Positions 1 through 9,936 of a stretch of DNA of 64,000 nt are shown one piece after another. A model generated the notes under the pieces. It did no database searches. It was not told the origin of the DNA and saw only the letters and a list, made by a program, of their open reading frames with translations. This DNA is from Nemertoderma westbladi (lineage: Eukaryota; Xenacoelomorpha; Nemertodermatida; Nemertodermatidae): positions 108,327 to 172,326 of the forward strand of contig JAUCBJ010005137.1 of the NCBI GenBank assembly GCA_032718475.1, written 5' to 3'. The stretch's first letter is position 1; each line of letters starts with the position of its first letter. A program made the translations under genes and the position numbers.

Positions 1-219
1 CTGATACAGCCATAATACTGTAATAATTGTGGTTTAGCAGTACCGGTACGTCAAGCAGGAAGCAGTCAAGCTAAGATAACCTGTTAACCGCCATCCAGCC
101 ATCAGTTTCCTTTCAGCAAGTACAGCATTACTGCATTACAGCATTAGGCCTAGCTACCGCAACGGTAACGCTAGCTGGCTTAGCAGCTTAGTCGGGTAGT
201 CCTGTAGTCTAATTTAGCG
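1..219 (+). promoter_or_regulatory. 5' flank / 5' UTR of the SR-type splicing factor gene
   Basis: This stretch precedes the start codon at 220. I see no convincing TATA box and no ORF. It contains the palindromic motif GTACCGGTAC near position 41, which recurs elsewhere in the window, and several GCTTAG/GCATTA-type short repeats. It is called promoter/5' UTR only by position; the transcription start cannot be placed from sequence. Confidence 0.35.
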
Positions 220-328
220 ATGGCCAATCAACTATTTATTGGGCGTTTGCCGAAGTTAACTCGAACCCGGGATGTTGAGGACATCTTCAGTCGTTATGGA
301 AAGTTATCAAGGTGCGACATCAAAATGG
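220..328 (+). CDS. SR-type splicing factor, exon 1 (N-terminal half of RRM)
   Basis: Exon 1 of a four-exon gene for a serine/arginine-rich RNA-binding protein, a nuclear pre-mRNA splicing factor. It encodes 36 residues plus one base, starting MANQLFIGRLPK. The RNP2 motif LFIGRL is at residues 5-10, followed by the helix TRDVEDIFSRYGKL typical of SR-protein RRMs. The start is the first ATG of the RRM frame. The exon ends at a strong donor, G|GTAAGT at 329, in phase 1. Joined to exons 2-4, the product has an RRM (about residues 1-75), a CCHC zinc knuckle and an RS stretch, like the SRSF7/9G8 and RSZ groups. Total length would be 154 residues if the stop at 19268 is used. Role is from family knowledge; the exon structure is read directly. 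The introns are large and filled with transposons, but no exon shows a frameshift or stop. Confidence 0.88.
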
Positions 329-1021
329 GTAAGTGAAAGGTACCGCGGTACCGGTACGACAGTACGACTTCACCTGTTCACGTGTGGCTAAGCAGCTAAG
401 TCAAACGAATAGTTCCCAAAAGGCACTTTGGCATTCTGCTGTTCTGGAATTTTCCAGGTAGGCCCCCTACCTAAATAATTGCAACCAGCCTAAATGCTGA
501 GTTCTTTTGGAAGGATGCTTTTGTAGAATGATTCTAACAGTTCCCCAAAGGCAGAAAGGCACTTTCTGACTTTGGCATTCTGGCATTTAGTTGAAATTCA
601 TTATTCGCTGAGATCCGGGTGCCGGGTAATGAATTTTATCCTTTTTTTAAGAAAGGATTTTTAAAGAATCGACTTCAGGACTTTCAGACTTTACTTACGC
701 ACGGCAAGGTGGTCCTGGCTGCATGGTAGGACAGGGGTCGACAGGACTGTCGCGACTGTAGCAGGGCAGGGTATCTGGTAGCCAGACAAGACCTGAAGAC
801 AAGGCAGTCTGGCAGTACAGGGCAGTAGGACTGTGACCTGACTGCCTGAGGTGAGGACACATTATCAAGGTGAAACACAGCCAGAAGCAAGCCTGAGGCA
901 AGGCTGCTGTTTTATGCTTGCTGTTGTTTTATTTTTATTTTTATATATATATATTGTTATTTAGGTAGGTCTAATCTATAATTATTGATATAGGCTATAT
1001 TATATTACTGTATTTTTTTAG
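329..1021 (+). other. Intron 1 of the SR-type gene
   Basis: A 693-bp GT-AG intron with an acceptor of seven T residues before AG at 1020-1021. Just after the donor is a perfect 14-bp palindrome, GGTACCGCGGTACC (339-352). Between 415 and 600 the words GGCACTTT and TTTGGCATTCTG recur. 690-880 is richer in G with many CAGG/CAGT words. A short TA run lies near 942-955. There is no coding evidence in it. Confidence 0.75.
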
Positions 1022-1074
1022 GTGCTGGAATGGCTTATGGATTTGTTGACTTTGAGGACAGAAGAGATGCAGAG
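1022..1074 (+). CDS. SR-type splicing factor, exon 2 (RNP1 of the RRM)
   Basis: A 53-bp internal exon. With the last base of exon 1 it encodes GAGMAYGFVDFEDRRDAE, residues 37-54. MAYGFVDF is the RNP1 octamer, whose aromatic residues contact RNA in RRM proteins, and FEDRRDAE is the usual SR-protein continuation. The acceptor is a T-rich tract ending AG at 1021, and the donor is GAG|GTGAGT at 1075, leaving phase 0. The next exon that matches in phase and family is 8.8 kb away at 9853, because intron 2 has been filled by an RT element, a hAT-like foldback, a minisatellite and a MITE. Confidence 0.88.
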
Positions 1075-1911
1075 GTGAGTCGGATTATTGTTTTTGTTAT
1101 TCTAACTCTAACTAATCTACTGATATTTTGGTAATATCTCTGTACAATAGTAAATCATATCTATGTGGAAAAACACACCGAAACCTACACCTGAAAATTG
1201 GGAACTAATTTTCCATAGTTTTCAATAATGCCGCCATATAATTCTCTGATCTAATATAGTTTTCCATTTTTTAATAACTACGGTAGGTACGTTATAGTCT
1301 AGGAAGAATATAATTTATATTTAGTTCTTGGTACTAAAAGCCGACTATTATATGTACTAAATGTATTACACCAAATTGTATCTCCACACCACCTACAATA
1401 TATTGGGTGAAGTTCAAACTGATGTACCGTACCGTATAATGTAAACAAAGTAACAAGAATTATTTACTTCCTAGGAAATAAAGTAGATCTTTATTTTCAA
1501 TGTGGTTGAAGTTCGAGAGCATAGTGGAGTGGAAATACATAATGTTATATAGCTACATTATGCCGTTCACAGGCAATACGTAATCTTATTTACCCACAAT
1601 GTTGCATTTATTTTTTTAGAAGATTACTTTTTTATTCCATGAAACTGCCGTTGTGAGCGATATATAACCGGCGTTTCAGCAATAAATATTTGACTTTTTC
1701 TTACAAATACGTGGATATTAAGGAAACAAAGGCAACTTTTATTCCTAAAAATGCGAGTTGTTGTTTCCCTTCGTGGCGCAGTTAAAATCCATCCATCTCC
1801 AGGAGAAATTCGGCGCAAATTCATCTGATTACGAGCTAATATTAAACTGTAGGAATAACATGCGTTTATTTCCCTTAAATTATGATTAACATTGTTTATG
1901 TCATTGCTGAG
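1075..1911. other. Start of intron 2, no gene seen
   Basis: AT-rich intronic sequence. A 149-codon minus-strand ORF (1624-2073) has low-complexity composition and overlaps the RT element, so it is not taken as a gene. No terminal repeats or RNA genes were recognised. Confidence 0.6.
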
Positions 1912-2666
1912 CAGGATGTACAAGCAACAGATCAGGTTATAGTGGACAGTGAATGTGAAGGTAAAGCTAAAGCTAAAGCTAAAGCAGATCTGCCTACTTA
2001 CAAACCATTCCACCCTCCAAGCTTTAAGTGGGGCGCAACTTCTGATGGTCATATTCTTAGTAAGGAAGTGCATCTGATTTACTCTACAGTCTCACATTGG
2101 CGCAAGAACTGTTTCAAGTTACCTTTAGGCAAGGCATGGTAAAGCATTTGTAAGTGAAACAAATAGATAACGGCCTCACCTTTAGAGGGCCTAACATTCA
2201 AGCTAATTGCAATTATGCCACACTTGCTATCACAAAAGCCCCACAGTAAGTCAAAGGCTGTTGAGCATAGCAAGGTGCTGTCTTCAAGGCTCCAGGTATG
2301 GGACTCTGGTGACTTCCACTCCCTTCTTAGAGCTGTGTTAGCTATACAGGAGAAGATTCAAAGGAAACTCCCTGACCGAAAACAGTCGGACACTTCACGA
2401 ATCTTTAGTAAGCAAGTATTTGCTGGAAATATCGCAGCAGCACTTAGTTTCCTAGAAAATTCAAACGTGCCCTTATTAAAAATCCGGGAGTGCGACCAAT
2501 AGGTGTTGGGGAGAGTCTGAAACGGCTGATTGTCAGAATTGTAGTGGGGGCCATTAGGGATGAGATCAAGCAAGCTGCTGGACCATTCCAAACAGCAGCA
2601 GGACATCCTGCTGGAGTAGAATCTGCGATTCATGCACTAACTGAAGACTTTGAGGATGACAGTTAA
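1912..2666 (+). pseudogene. RT element, N-terminal part (broken)
   Basis: Three frame segments. The first (1912-2142) carries KPFHPPSFKWG and HWRKNCFKLP and ends at an early stop after GKAW. The second (about 2190-2502) carries LLSQKPHSKSK and a predicted helical stretch ending near FLENSNVP. The third (2481-2666) carries NPGVRPIGVGE, GPFQTAAGHPAGVESAIHAL and a stop after EDDS. PSG-type residues normally found between the second and third blocks in this family are absent, suggesting an internal deletion. A small hexanucleotide repeat (AAAGCT, about 1973-1986) gives KAKAKAK in the first segment. The function is inferred from colinear family motifs; no product is expected from this copy. Confidence 0.75.
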
Positions 2667-2681
2667 TGTGAAGCTGTCATA

Positions 2682-2961
2682 ATGATAGATGCTACAAATG
2701 CGTTCAACCTCCTGAACAGATCAGTGGCCTTACATAATGTCAGAATTTTGTGTCCATTTTTATCAACATACCTGATAAACACATACCGGAAGAGGATTCG
2801 ACTATTTTGTGGCACAATTGAGTTAGAATCTTCGGAAGGTACAACGCAGGGCAACCCAGCTGCATTTCCCTGGTCTGGTATTTCAGTGACCCCACTGATA
2901 TATCACCATCCAACCAAGGCAAAATCAGTTTGGTATGCCTATGCATAGATGATGCAAATTG
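2682..2961 (+). pseudogene. RT element, reverse transcriptase palm (broken catalytic loop)
   Basis: The segment opens with IMIDATNAFNLLNRSVAL, corresponding to RT motif A with the first catalytic aspartate, and continues with LINTYRKR and EGTTQGNP (the motif B region). The frame then reaches VWYAYA followed by a TAG. The two aspartates expected in the YADD loop are visible just downstream (GATGATGCA at 2949-2957) but in another frame, so the catalytic loop is broken by a small insertion or frameshift. This copy cannot make an active enzyme. Confidence in the RT identity is high because motifs A, B and C fall in the right order and spacing. Confidence 0.78.
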
Positions 2962-3062
2962 TTAGAGCTTCGGGCGTGGTGGAACTATATCTCTCTACAT
3001 GGACCTGCTTAGGGTATCACCCTAAGGCATAAAAGTCTTGGCTTATAGTAAAACCGGGTTTA

Positions 3063-3929
3063 ATGGAAGCAGCAGAGGGGATATTTAAGGAAGTGATGGT
3101 GCAAATTACAGACCAGGGCCAGCGCCTTCTAGGAAGTGTCATAGGAACACAAGTTTTCTCTTCAATGTTTGCTAAGACTAAGATTGCAGGTTGGTGTGAT
3201 CAGATTGAGAAGCTGGCAGAAATTGCTGAAACCGAGCCACATGCTGCCTATGTCGTTTTTACACATGGCCTAAGTTCTAGATAGACATTCTTCCAGCGCT
3301 GCTACAAAGGTGATGAGGGTCTCTTTGATCCACTTGAAGATTCAATCTACAAGAAACTGATCCCATTTATACTGGGTTCCATTTGCGATTCAAGTCTTAG
3401 GGACATACTAGATCGTCCAGTACGCTATGGTGGTTTCGGGATTACAAATCCTTCTTCTTCTGCAGCTCTTCAAATTGACAACGCTTGTGTTGTAACTAAA
3501 CAGCACAAAACATGTATACATAAACAGAGTATGTTCCTTGAACACTCATCTTCAGAGGCTCAGAAAGCCATAACTTTGGTAGTTCGAACCAGAACTATAC
3601 AGCTTTGGAACACCAACGCCATCATCAAGGACTCCTGTGATCCACTAATGGCATGTGCTCTTGACCACGAATCGCGCCCGGGCACTCCATCATGGTTGAC
3701 CGCTCTTCCATTCGAGTGCGAAGGTTTTGCCCTAAACAAATCTGATTTTCGAGATGCAAACGCTCTAAGATACAACCTCCCTATATTTGGCATGCCATCC
3801 TCCTGTGTCTGTTCTGCCTCTTTTACACCCGACCATGCTCTATCTTGCAAGAAAGGCGGCTTTATCGCATTACGCCACAATGAAGTTCGCGATCTGCTGC
3901 CCAATCTCTTGCGTGAGGTGTGTACGGAT
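3063..3929 (+). pseudogene. RT element, C-terminal domain up to the insertion point
   Basis: One reading frame, interrupted only by a TAG at 3282-3284, runs from MEAAEGIFKEV to VCTD at 3929. It includes LLGSVIGTQVF, EPHAAYVVFTHG, FDPLEDSIYKKLIP, GGFGITNPSSSAA and a cysteine-containing CVCSASFTPDHALSCKKGG block that resembles a small zinc-binding or nuclease-like segment in this family. The frame stops at 3930-3932 because the TAG is the first three bases of the inserted element. The remaining C-terminus resumes in the same frame at 6413. Confidence 0.78.
3922..3929. repeat. Target site duplication, left copy (GTACGGAT)
   Basis: Eight bases identical to 6405-6412, directly abutting the left terminus of the foldback element. 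Confidence 0.9.
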
Positions 3930-6404
3930 TAGGGTGGTCCTTATTTTGAAAGGTTGGAATTTATCATCTCTGACCCCCTCAAATGTTTCCATTACGTCAA
4001 AAAATACGACATGCGAAATTTTAAGCATGCACATCAAATATTAGAGGTAGCTCAAACACACTGAAGTTGAGTGCCTGCTCACCGATTGATCGCGCGCGAA
4101 GAATTTAATAGAGTTTGCTGATATGAAGGCTTCTGTTGGTCGTACAGAGTTCATTTTAGGCTTATTTGAACCGCAATCATCGATTTAGTGGGTGTAGATA
4201 CCTTCAAAACAAGAGTTAAGCTAGTAGTTCTTGAGATATCACACAAAAGCTTAAGCCTGGCACAACTCATCAATCGATCATTCAATTGATTACGCCTAGG
4301 GCATATTGAAATATTGGCATTAACATTTTGTAGGTCTACCTCCCTGCATCTTATTTCAGTTAATCTCGATTTTAGCATTGTCTAACCATTCAAAGCTATG
4401 TTTAGTAAAAAAAAATTAATCACAACCCCATGGGAAATGCTTGCACAAGCATCACTAATTTGTGTCTCAGCGCCATTTGGTACGATATCAATAATTGGCC
4501 ACAAAACTTAACTTTTGGTTAATTATATCTAGGAACTGTTAGTTTATTTTGATTTTGACTGATTTTAAGTGCAGAACCCAAAAATCGCATCTGATTTGTA
4601 TTTTAAAATGATATGGTGCATGATATACAACAATACTATACTGTACTTCAAAGCATTTTAAGATAAGGATTGATAGATGCAGAGATATGTGAATCCAGCG
4701 ACCAAAAGAGTTCTAATATATATGGGAAGAAGCTTTGCACATATGTATTATACATAATTAGGCAATGCTGATTCCAAATCTGATTTCAGATTTGCCCTAC
4801 CACATCAAGTTTTTTCACAATTGCCACTTTGAGTTCAAAAACTTATTGCAAACGACTGTGATGAGTGGCGTAGATTCAAATGAGAATCAAATATGCTCAA
4901 AATCAATCCAAAACATTGAATGGAGCTATGTTTATATGAATTATATATTTTTAAACAATGCTGATTCCAAATCTGCTTTCATAATTGCCATACTGCCATA
5001 GCAAGTTTTTTTTACAATTGCCAATTTAAGTTCAAATTACTTATCGCAAACAATTATTATGAGTGAAAGTTGATTCAATAAGAATAAAATACACCCCCAA
5101 ATCAATCTACAACATATGCTATGGTAAATCTGATAGCAGATTCACCATATAGATTGCATTGTTTAATATATAACTCAAATTAACAAAGCTTTTTTTCATG
5201 TTTTATATTGATTTGGAGCATATTTGATTATTATTGAATCTACTTCACTCATCACAGTTGTTCGCAATAAGTAATTTGAACTCAAATTGGCAATTGTGAA
5301 AAAACTTGATATGCTATGGCAGCATGGCAAATCTGAAAGCAGATTTGGAATCACCATTGTTTAATTATATATAATTCATATGAACAGAGCTCCTTTCAAT
5401 GTTTTAGATTGATTTTGAGCATATTTGATTCTCATTTGAATCTACATCACTCATCATAGTCATTTGCGATAAGTTTTTAGAATTCAAATTGGCAATTGTG
5501 AGAAAACTTGATGGGGTAGGGAAAATCTGAAATCAGATTTGGAATCAGGATTGTCTAATCATGTATAATGCATATGTTCAAAGCTTCTTCCCATATATAT
5601 TAGAACTCTTTTGGTCGCTGGATGCGCTGGTCGCTGTATCTATCAATCCTTTTAATATGCTTTGAAGTACAGTATAGTATTGTTGTATATCATGCACTAT
5701 ATCATTTTAAAATTCAAATCAGATGAGATTTTTGGATTCTGCAACTTAAAAATCAGTCAAAATCAAATTAAACGAACAGTTCCTAGATATGATTAACCAA
5801 AAGTTAAGTTTTGTGGCCAATTATTAATATCGTACCAAATGGCGCTTAGACACAAATTAGTGATGCTTGTGCAAGCATTTCCCATGGGGTTGTGATAAAT
5901 TTTTTTTAACTAAACATAGCTTTGAATGGTTAGACAATGCTAAAATAGAGATTAACTGAAATAAAATGGAGGGAGGAAGACCTACAAAATGTTAATGCCA
6001 ATATTTCAATATGTCCTAGGTGCAATCAATTGAATGATCGATTGATGAGTTGTGCCGGCTAGTGTGTATAAGCTTTTGTGTGATATCTCAAGAACTACTA
6101 GCTTAGCACTTGTTTTGAAGGTATCTACACCCACTAAATCGATGACTGCGGTTCAAATAAGCCTAAAATGAACTCTGTACAACAAATAGAAGCCTTCATA
6201 TCAGCAAACTCCATTATATTCTGCGCGCGCGATCAAATGGTGTCCAAACGCTCAACTTCAGGGTGTTTGAGCTACCTCTAAATATATATCATTTGTGCTC
6301 AAATTTTACTCAAGGTGTTTTTTTTATCAGAAGAAAGGACTTTGGGGGGTCAGAGGAGAATTTCCACAACTTTTAAATTTTACATTGAAATAAGGACCAC
6401 CCTA
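3930..6404. mobile_element. Foldback, non-autonomous hAT-like DNA transposon
   Basis: The ends are inverted copies of TAGGGTGGTCCTTATTT (3930-3946 and 6388-6404), flanked by an 8-bp direct duplication GTACGGAT. The two halves are imperfect inverted copies of each other over about 1.2 kb each, meeting near 5.10-5.17 kb, so the strand could fold into a very long hairpin. Within the arms a block beginning GATTCCAAATCTG recurs with about 192-bp spacing (4770, 4962). No transposase ORF is present, so movement would have needed an enzyme supplied in trans. The 8-bp duplication and the TAGGG terminus fit the hAT superfamily; other 8-bp-TSD groups are not excluded. It inserted into the RT element's ORF. 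Confidence 0.88.
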
Positions 6405-6412
6405 GTACGGAT
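6405..6412. repeat. Target site duplication, right copy (GTACGGAT)
   Basis: Eight bases identical to 3922-3929, directly abutting the right terminus of the foldback element. Confidence 0.9.
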
Positions 6413-6883
6413 GTAGCATTGGAGCCAAAACTGCAACCCATAACGGGTGAGGTCCTATTCCCAGGTTCAGCTAACACATCCAGTGAAGCTTGTCTGGATA
6501 TTTCGGTAAGGGGGTTTTGGGTTCGCTTCTCCAAATCTTTTTTCGATGTTCGTGTATTTTACCCGAATGCAACATCATATCTCTCCTCTCCAATAGACTC
6601 TATTCTTAAGAGCCACGAAGATGAGAACTGCAGGTCCTAGAATGATAGAATTATAAATGTCGAGCGTGCCTCCTTTACCCCTTTAGTGTTTTCGACTGGT
6701 GGTGCAGCAGGGCCGGAGTGCAGCCGTTTCATAGACACCTGGCAGGTCTCCTTCGGAGAAGAGAGGCTCCACTTATGCAGCTGTATCGCACTGTCTGCGT
6801 TGCAGGTTTCATTTAGTCTTGTGAGATCAGCAGGCATATGTCTGAGAGGACATAGATCTCTTCAAGCTTCCATCTTCTATTGA
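6413..6883 (+). pseudogene. RT element, C-terminal end after the insertion
   Basis: Immediately after the 8-bp target duplication the frame from 3929 resumes in register with VALEPKLQPITGE. It continues through SANTSSEACLDISVRGFW and FFDVRVFYPNATS to a stop at 6640. A frameshift then leads to a second piece (about 6656-6883) with FTPLVFSTGGAAGPECSRF and ICLRGHRS, the usual C-terminal signature of these proteins. Removing the foldback element and one target duplication leaves the codon register unbroken, so this part was coding-competent in register when the insertion happened, apart from older lesions. Confidence 0.78.
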
Positions 6884-8212
6884 TGACCCGCGGCTTATTC
6901 CAGATCTGGGCCCCCATCATAATCTTCACCATTAAAGCCCCCATTCTTTACGTAACTTATCTTTTGTTATTTCTTTTGATATGTTATTGCACGTTCCCAC
7001 ATTCTACCTGTTTACTTTAATCTCGTTATTGGATCCATCACTGTTGCTTCATTTACTTCATTGCGGTATACAGTATTACAGTAGTTGAATTACTTTACAT
7101 TATTTTATACGGTCGTAATAATTATTTGTCTGTTAATTTACTTTTTAAATTAATTAATCGTACTCTATTATTTTATCGTCTCTAATATTATGATTCATTA
7201 TACTAATTACATTGTAGATTAAAAACTAAAAAATTAACATTGTTTATTCACCGAAATGAGAAATCAATTAATTATTCGAATGGGATTTGTGTTTAAACCC
7301 CAAAAATATTTTCCTCAAAATTCATATTTTCTCAAAATAAATACAATACCTGGATATGTTTCATCACATTGAGGTGACATTGTTAATCAAAAAATAAATA
7401 ATGCCCGACGAAAGAGTGAGCCGTACCTTTAGTAGATAAATGGATCACAACGCGATCACGATAACGAAATCTTATTAAAAAAATAACTAGTAAAAATTAA
7501 CATCAGAATTATTTCGAATTACGTCGTATATATATATACCTTCAAATTTTGGTATAATGGAGTGGCTCCGGCAATTATAAAACGGTATTAATATTAGGAA
7601 TCTAGAAAATGAAGGTGGTTCTTATAGAATGATATCTGCATTCCAGTAGTGCAGAGAGCTAAATGTAAACAGACACTATAACATATTATTGTAACGGATT
7701 AAGAAACTTGTAAGATTCATTGTGGCTAACAGTAAATATAAATATAATATAGAAATAGTGCCGAACTATCATAATATCAAATTTCTTAGCATTTGGTTAT
7801 TGGAATACCAAAAAAATAATTTTTGGAAACTATTGGAAGACCAAATAAAAAAAATATATTTTTTTTTGGGGGGGGGGGGGGGGGCTGTGGAGTGGGCTGT
7901 GAGTGGTCAAAAAAGATTTTATATTAGAGGTTAAGGTATAAGTAACGATTTATGATTGAGGTTTTTCTTTCTAACTGTATCGTTTGAATTCTCCTCATCA
8001 GAGCTTCGGATAATTATTCAACCATTGCCGAGATAAATAAACTACCAATGGGCGCCCATGCCCCCTCTACAATGCCGATACAATAGCCTCTACTACTATT
8101 GGAGACAGACAAGCCTAGCCTCGACCTCTCCTATTGGTTATTGAGGTGACCTCATTAGGCCTATCAATGTGTATCTGGTTTTCTGTTTACTGCGAACCAA
8201 TTAATTACTTCA
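6884..8212. other. Intron 2 sequence without recognisable genes
   Basis: AT-rich sequence with no ORF that resembles a protein. 6884-7000 may be the 3' untranslated tail of the RT element. 7505-7545 has a short TATATA run. 8040-8150 is less AT-rich and holds several ATTGG/CCAAT words, without other promoter signs. Confidence 0.6.
7868..7884. repeat. Poly-G tract (17 G) after a T run
   Basis: Seventeen consecutive G residues follow a run of T. A tract this long can form quadruplex structures and is prone to length error in sequencing, so the exact length is uncertain. Confidence 0.85.
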
Positions 8213-8213
8213 A

Positions 8214-9077
8214 AACATCATACTTTACGAGAACATATACTTTACGAGAACATATACTTTACGAGAACATATACTTTACGAGAACATATACTTTACGAGA
8301 ACATCATACTTTACGAGAACATCATACTTTACGAGAACATATACTTTACGAGAACATATACTTTACGAGAACATATACTTTACGAGAACATATACTTTAC
8401 GAGAACATATACTTTACGAGAACATATACTTTACGAGAACATATACTTTACGAGAACATATACTTTACGAGAACAAATACTTTACGAGAACATATACTTT
8501 ACGAGAACATATACTTTACGAGAACATATACTTTACGAGAACATATACTTTACGAGAACATATACTTTACGAGAACATATACTTTACGAGAACATATACT
8601 TTACGAGAACATATACTTTACGAGAACATATACTTTACGAGAACATATACTTTACGAGAACATATACTTTACGAGAACATATACTTTACGAGAAGATATA
8701 CTTTACGAGAACATATACTTTACGAGAACATATACTTTACGAGAACATATACTTTACGAGAACATATACTTTACGAGAACATATACTTTACGAGAACATA
8801 TACTTTACGAGAACATATACTTTACGAGAACATATACTTTACGAGAACATATACTTTACGAGAACATATACTTTACGAGAACATATACTTTACGAGAACA
8901 TATACTTTACGAGAACATATACTTTACGAGAACATATACTTTACGAGAACATATACTTTACGAGAACATATACTTTACGAGAACATATACTTTACGAGAA
9001 CATCATACTTTACGAGAACATATACTTTACGAGAACATATACTTTACGAGAACATATACTTTACGAGAACATATACT
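8214..9077. repeat. 17-bp minisatellite, about 50 copies
   Basis: Tandem copies of ATACTTTACGAGAACAT. The array is nearly homogeneous: three copies carry an extra C (CATCATAC, near 8303, 8321 and 9002), and single substitutions occur near 8476 (ACAAAT) and 8694 (AGAAGAT). Because 17 is not a multiple of three and the unit lacks plus-strand stops, a 316-codon ORF with a 17-residue period runs through it. I treat that ORF as a by-product. It lies in intron 2, between the RT element and exon 3. Confidence 0.95.
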
Positions 9078-9331
9078 TGCTTAACAATACATTCAACTTC
9101 AACAATTCATATACATTCTTACAGTGAAACAATACCCCATTTTCTCACGTATTGTAATACATACAGACTGCATACAGATTCAGATACTCTTTGTCACACA
9201 CAACCATGTGTACCGATATTCTACAAAGGTTTGTGGGGAATTGTGAAGGTGGGATAATTATTGTTTTGTTTGGAAACAGTCGAACTACAATGTGTTACTA
9301 ACTAATCCTACTCCACCCGACACCTCCATAT

Positions 9332-9734
9332 TAGTGTTTAAACGGGATCACACTTTTCGGGATTGCAATTTTGAATACAAATATCTTAACGTTTACAGTA
9401 TATATTGCTGTATAAGTATAAAACGGGTTTCTGGCAAAATTATATCACTTTATTTCGCGCAGAAAAATATTAGTATTCAAAGATAAAATTATTATTAAAA
9501 TGTATTTATAGTTGATTACTGGATGGTTTACCCACATCCAGTAAACAGACAATTCAATATAATCAAGATACATTTCTGCTCTGGTGGAATTATTTTTCGG
9601 ATATTCATGAAATTTAGTTCACGATATTTATATGTACTTCGGGATCCCGTTCCAATAAAGTCGGGATCGGGAACGGGATTGCAATTTTCACCGGGATCCC
9701 AACTTTTCGGGATCGGGATCCCGTTTAAACACTA
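9332..9734. mobile_element. 403-bp hAT-like MITE
   Basis: The left end starts TAGTGTTTAAACGGGATC and the right end is its reverse complement, GATCCCGTTTAAACACTA. Flanking 8-mers are CTCCATAT (9324-9331) and CACCATAT (9735-9742), an 8-bp duplication with one mismatch. The right subterminal region is rich in GGGATC/GATCCC words. Both ends also share a CTTTTCGGGAT and GGGATTGCAATTTT block in inverted order. There is no coding capacity. The TAGTG terminus with 8-bp duplication fits hAT. Its right end is 118 bp upstream of exon 3. Confidence 0.82.
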
Positions 9735-9806
9735 CACCATATTAACAATAAGAACATCCGACAAAATATATTTTACACCTACTGAGATACCGGTACTGTT
9801 TACTTT

Positions 9807-9842
9807 ACTTTCACAGCCCGTTAAACTTTCACAGCCCGTTAA
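9807..9842. repeat. 18-bp perfect tandem duplication before exon 3
   Basis: ACTTTCACAGCCCGTTAA occurs twice in direct succession (9807-9824, 9825-9842). The second copy runs into the polypyrimidine tract of the exon 3 acceptor at 9851-9852, so the duplication may alter the branch-point spacing of that intron. Confidence 0.9.
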
Positions 9843-9852
9843 TTTCTTATAG

Positions 9853-9936
9853 GATGCCATCCGGTACGAGAATGGAAGACGACTTCACCAACAAGCTATA
9901 GTGGTCGAATGGGCTCGGGGTCCAGGCTCCAAATAT
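9853..9936 (+). CDS. SR-type splicing factor, exon 3 (end of RRM)
   Basis: An 84-bp phase-0 exon between acceptor TTCTTATAG and donor TAT|GTAAGT, too short and lacking an ATG to stand out as an ORF. It encodes 28 residues: DAIRYENGRRLHQQAIVVEW, then ARGPGSKY. It completes the RRM: helix 2 (DAIRYENGRRL) and strand 4 (AIVVEWARG), as in SR proteins where this block follows RDAE directly. Its phase matches the exon 2 donor and the exon 4 acceptor. I found it by looking for an RRM continuation between the transposons, and the match is strong enough to consider it a real exon. Confidence 0.86.

Larger units (their letters stand above)
1912..6883 (+). mobile_element. Decayed RT-encoding retroelement, interrupted by a foldback transposon
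   Basis: A degenerate copy of a reverse-transcriptase element whose predicted proteins I recognise from sponge, cnidarian and related genomes. It is a non-LTR-like RT family with a GVRPIG motif; its clade is uncertain to me. Colinear family blocks appear in order: a KWG...HWRKN...GKAW block, LLSQKPHSKSK, GVRPIGVGE, the IDATNAFNLLNR block, EGTTQGNP, a disrupted YADD region, LLGSVIGTQ, and C-terminal VRGFW, FFDVRVFYPNA and CSRF blocks. Several frameshifts and stops separate them. A 2475-bp element at 3930-6404 splits the C-terminal part. No LTRs, poly(A) tail or flanking target duplication were identified, so the outer limits are those of recognisable coding sequence. It lies in intron 2 of the SR-type gene, same strand. 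Confidence 0.82.

Noticed and set aside
684-901. Two overlapping minus-strand ORFs of 68 codons in intron 1
   Set aside because: They overlap in different frames in a G-rich repeat patch and show no recognisable motif.
1912-1960. GAT-initial stretch after CAG at 1914 as exon 3 of the SR gene
   Set aside because: It reads DVQATDQVIVDSECEG, which does not continue the RRM and belongs to the RT element. The 9853-9936 exon fits far better.
1624-2073. 149-codon minus-strand ORF
   Set aside because: Low-complexity SFSFSFTFTF stretch is the antisense of the AAAGCT repeat in the RT element, and no domain is seen.
4151-5001. Short ORFs inside the foldback element as a possible transposase
   Set aside because: They are 75-78 codons, AT-rich, have no DDE or BED-like motif, and the mirrored arm does not preserve them.
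8134-9084. 316-codon ORF across the 17-bp array
   Set aside because: It follows from a stop-free unit whose length is not a multiple of three. Reading the same repeat in three phases is a composition effect, with no other coding sign.
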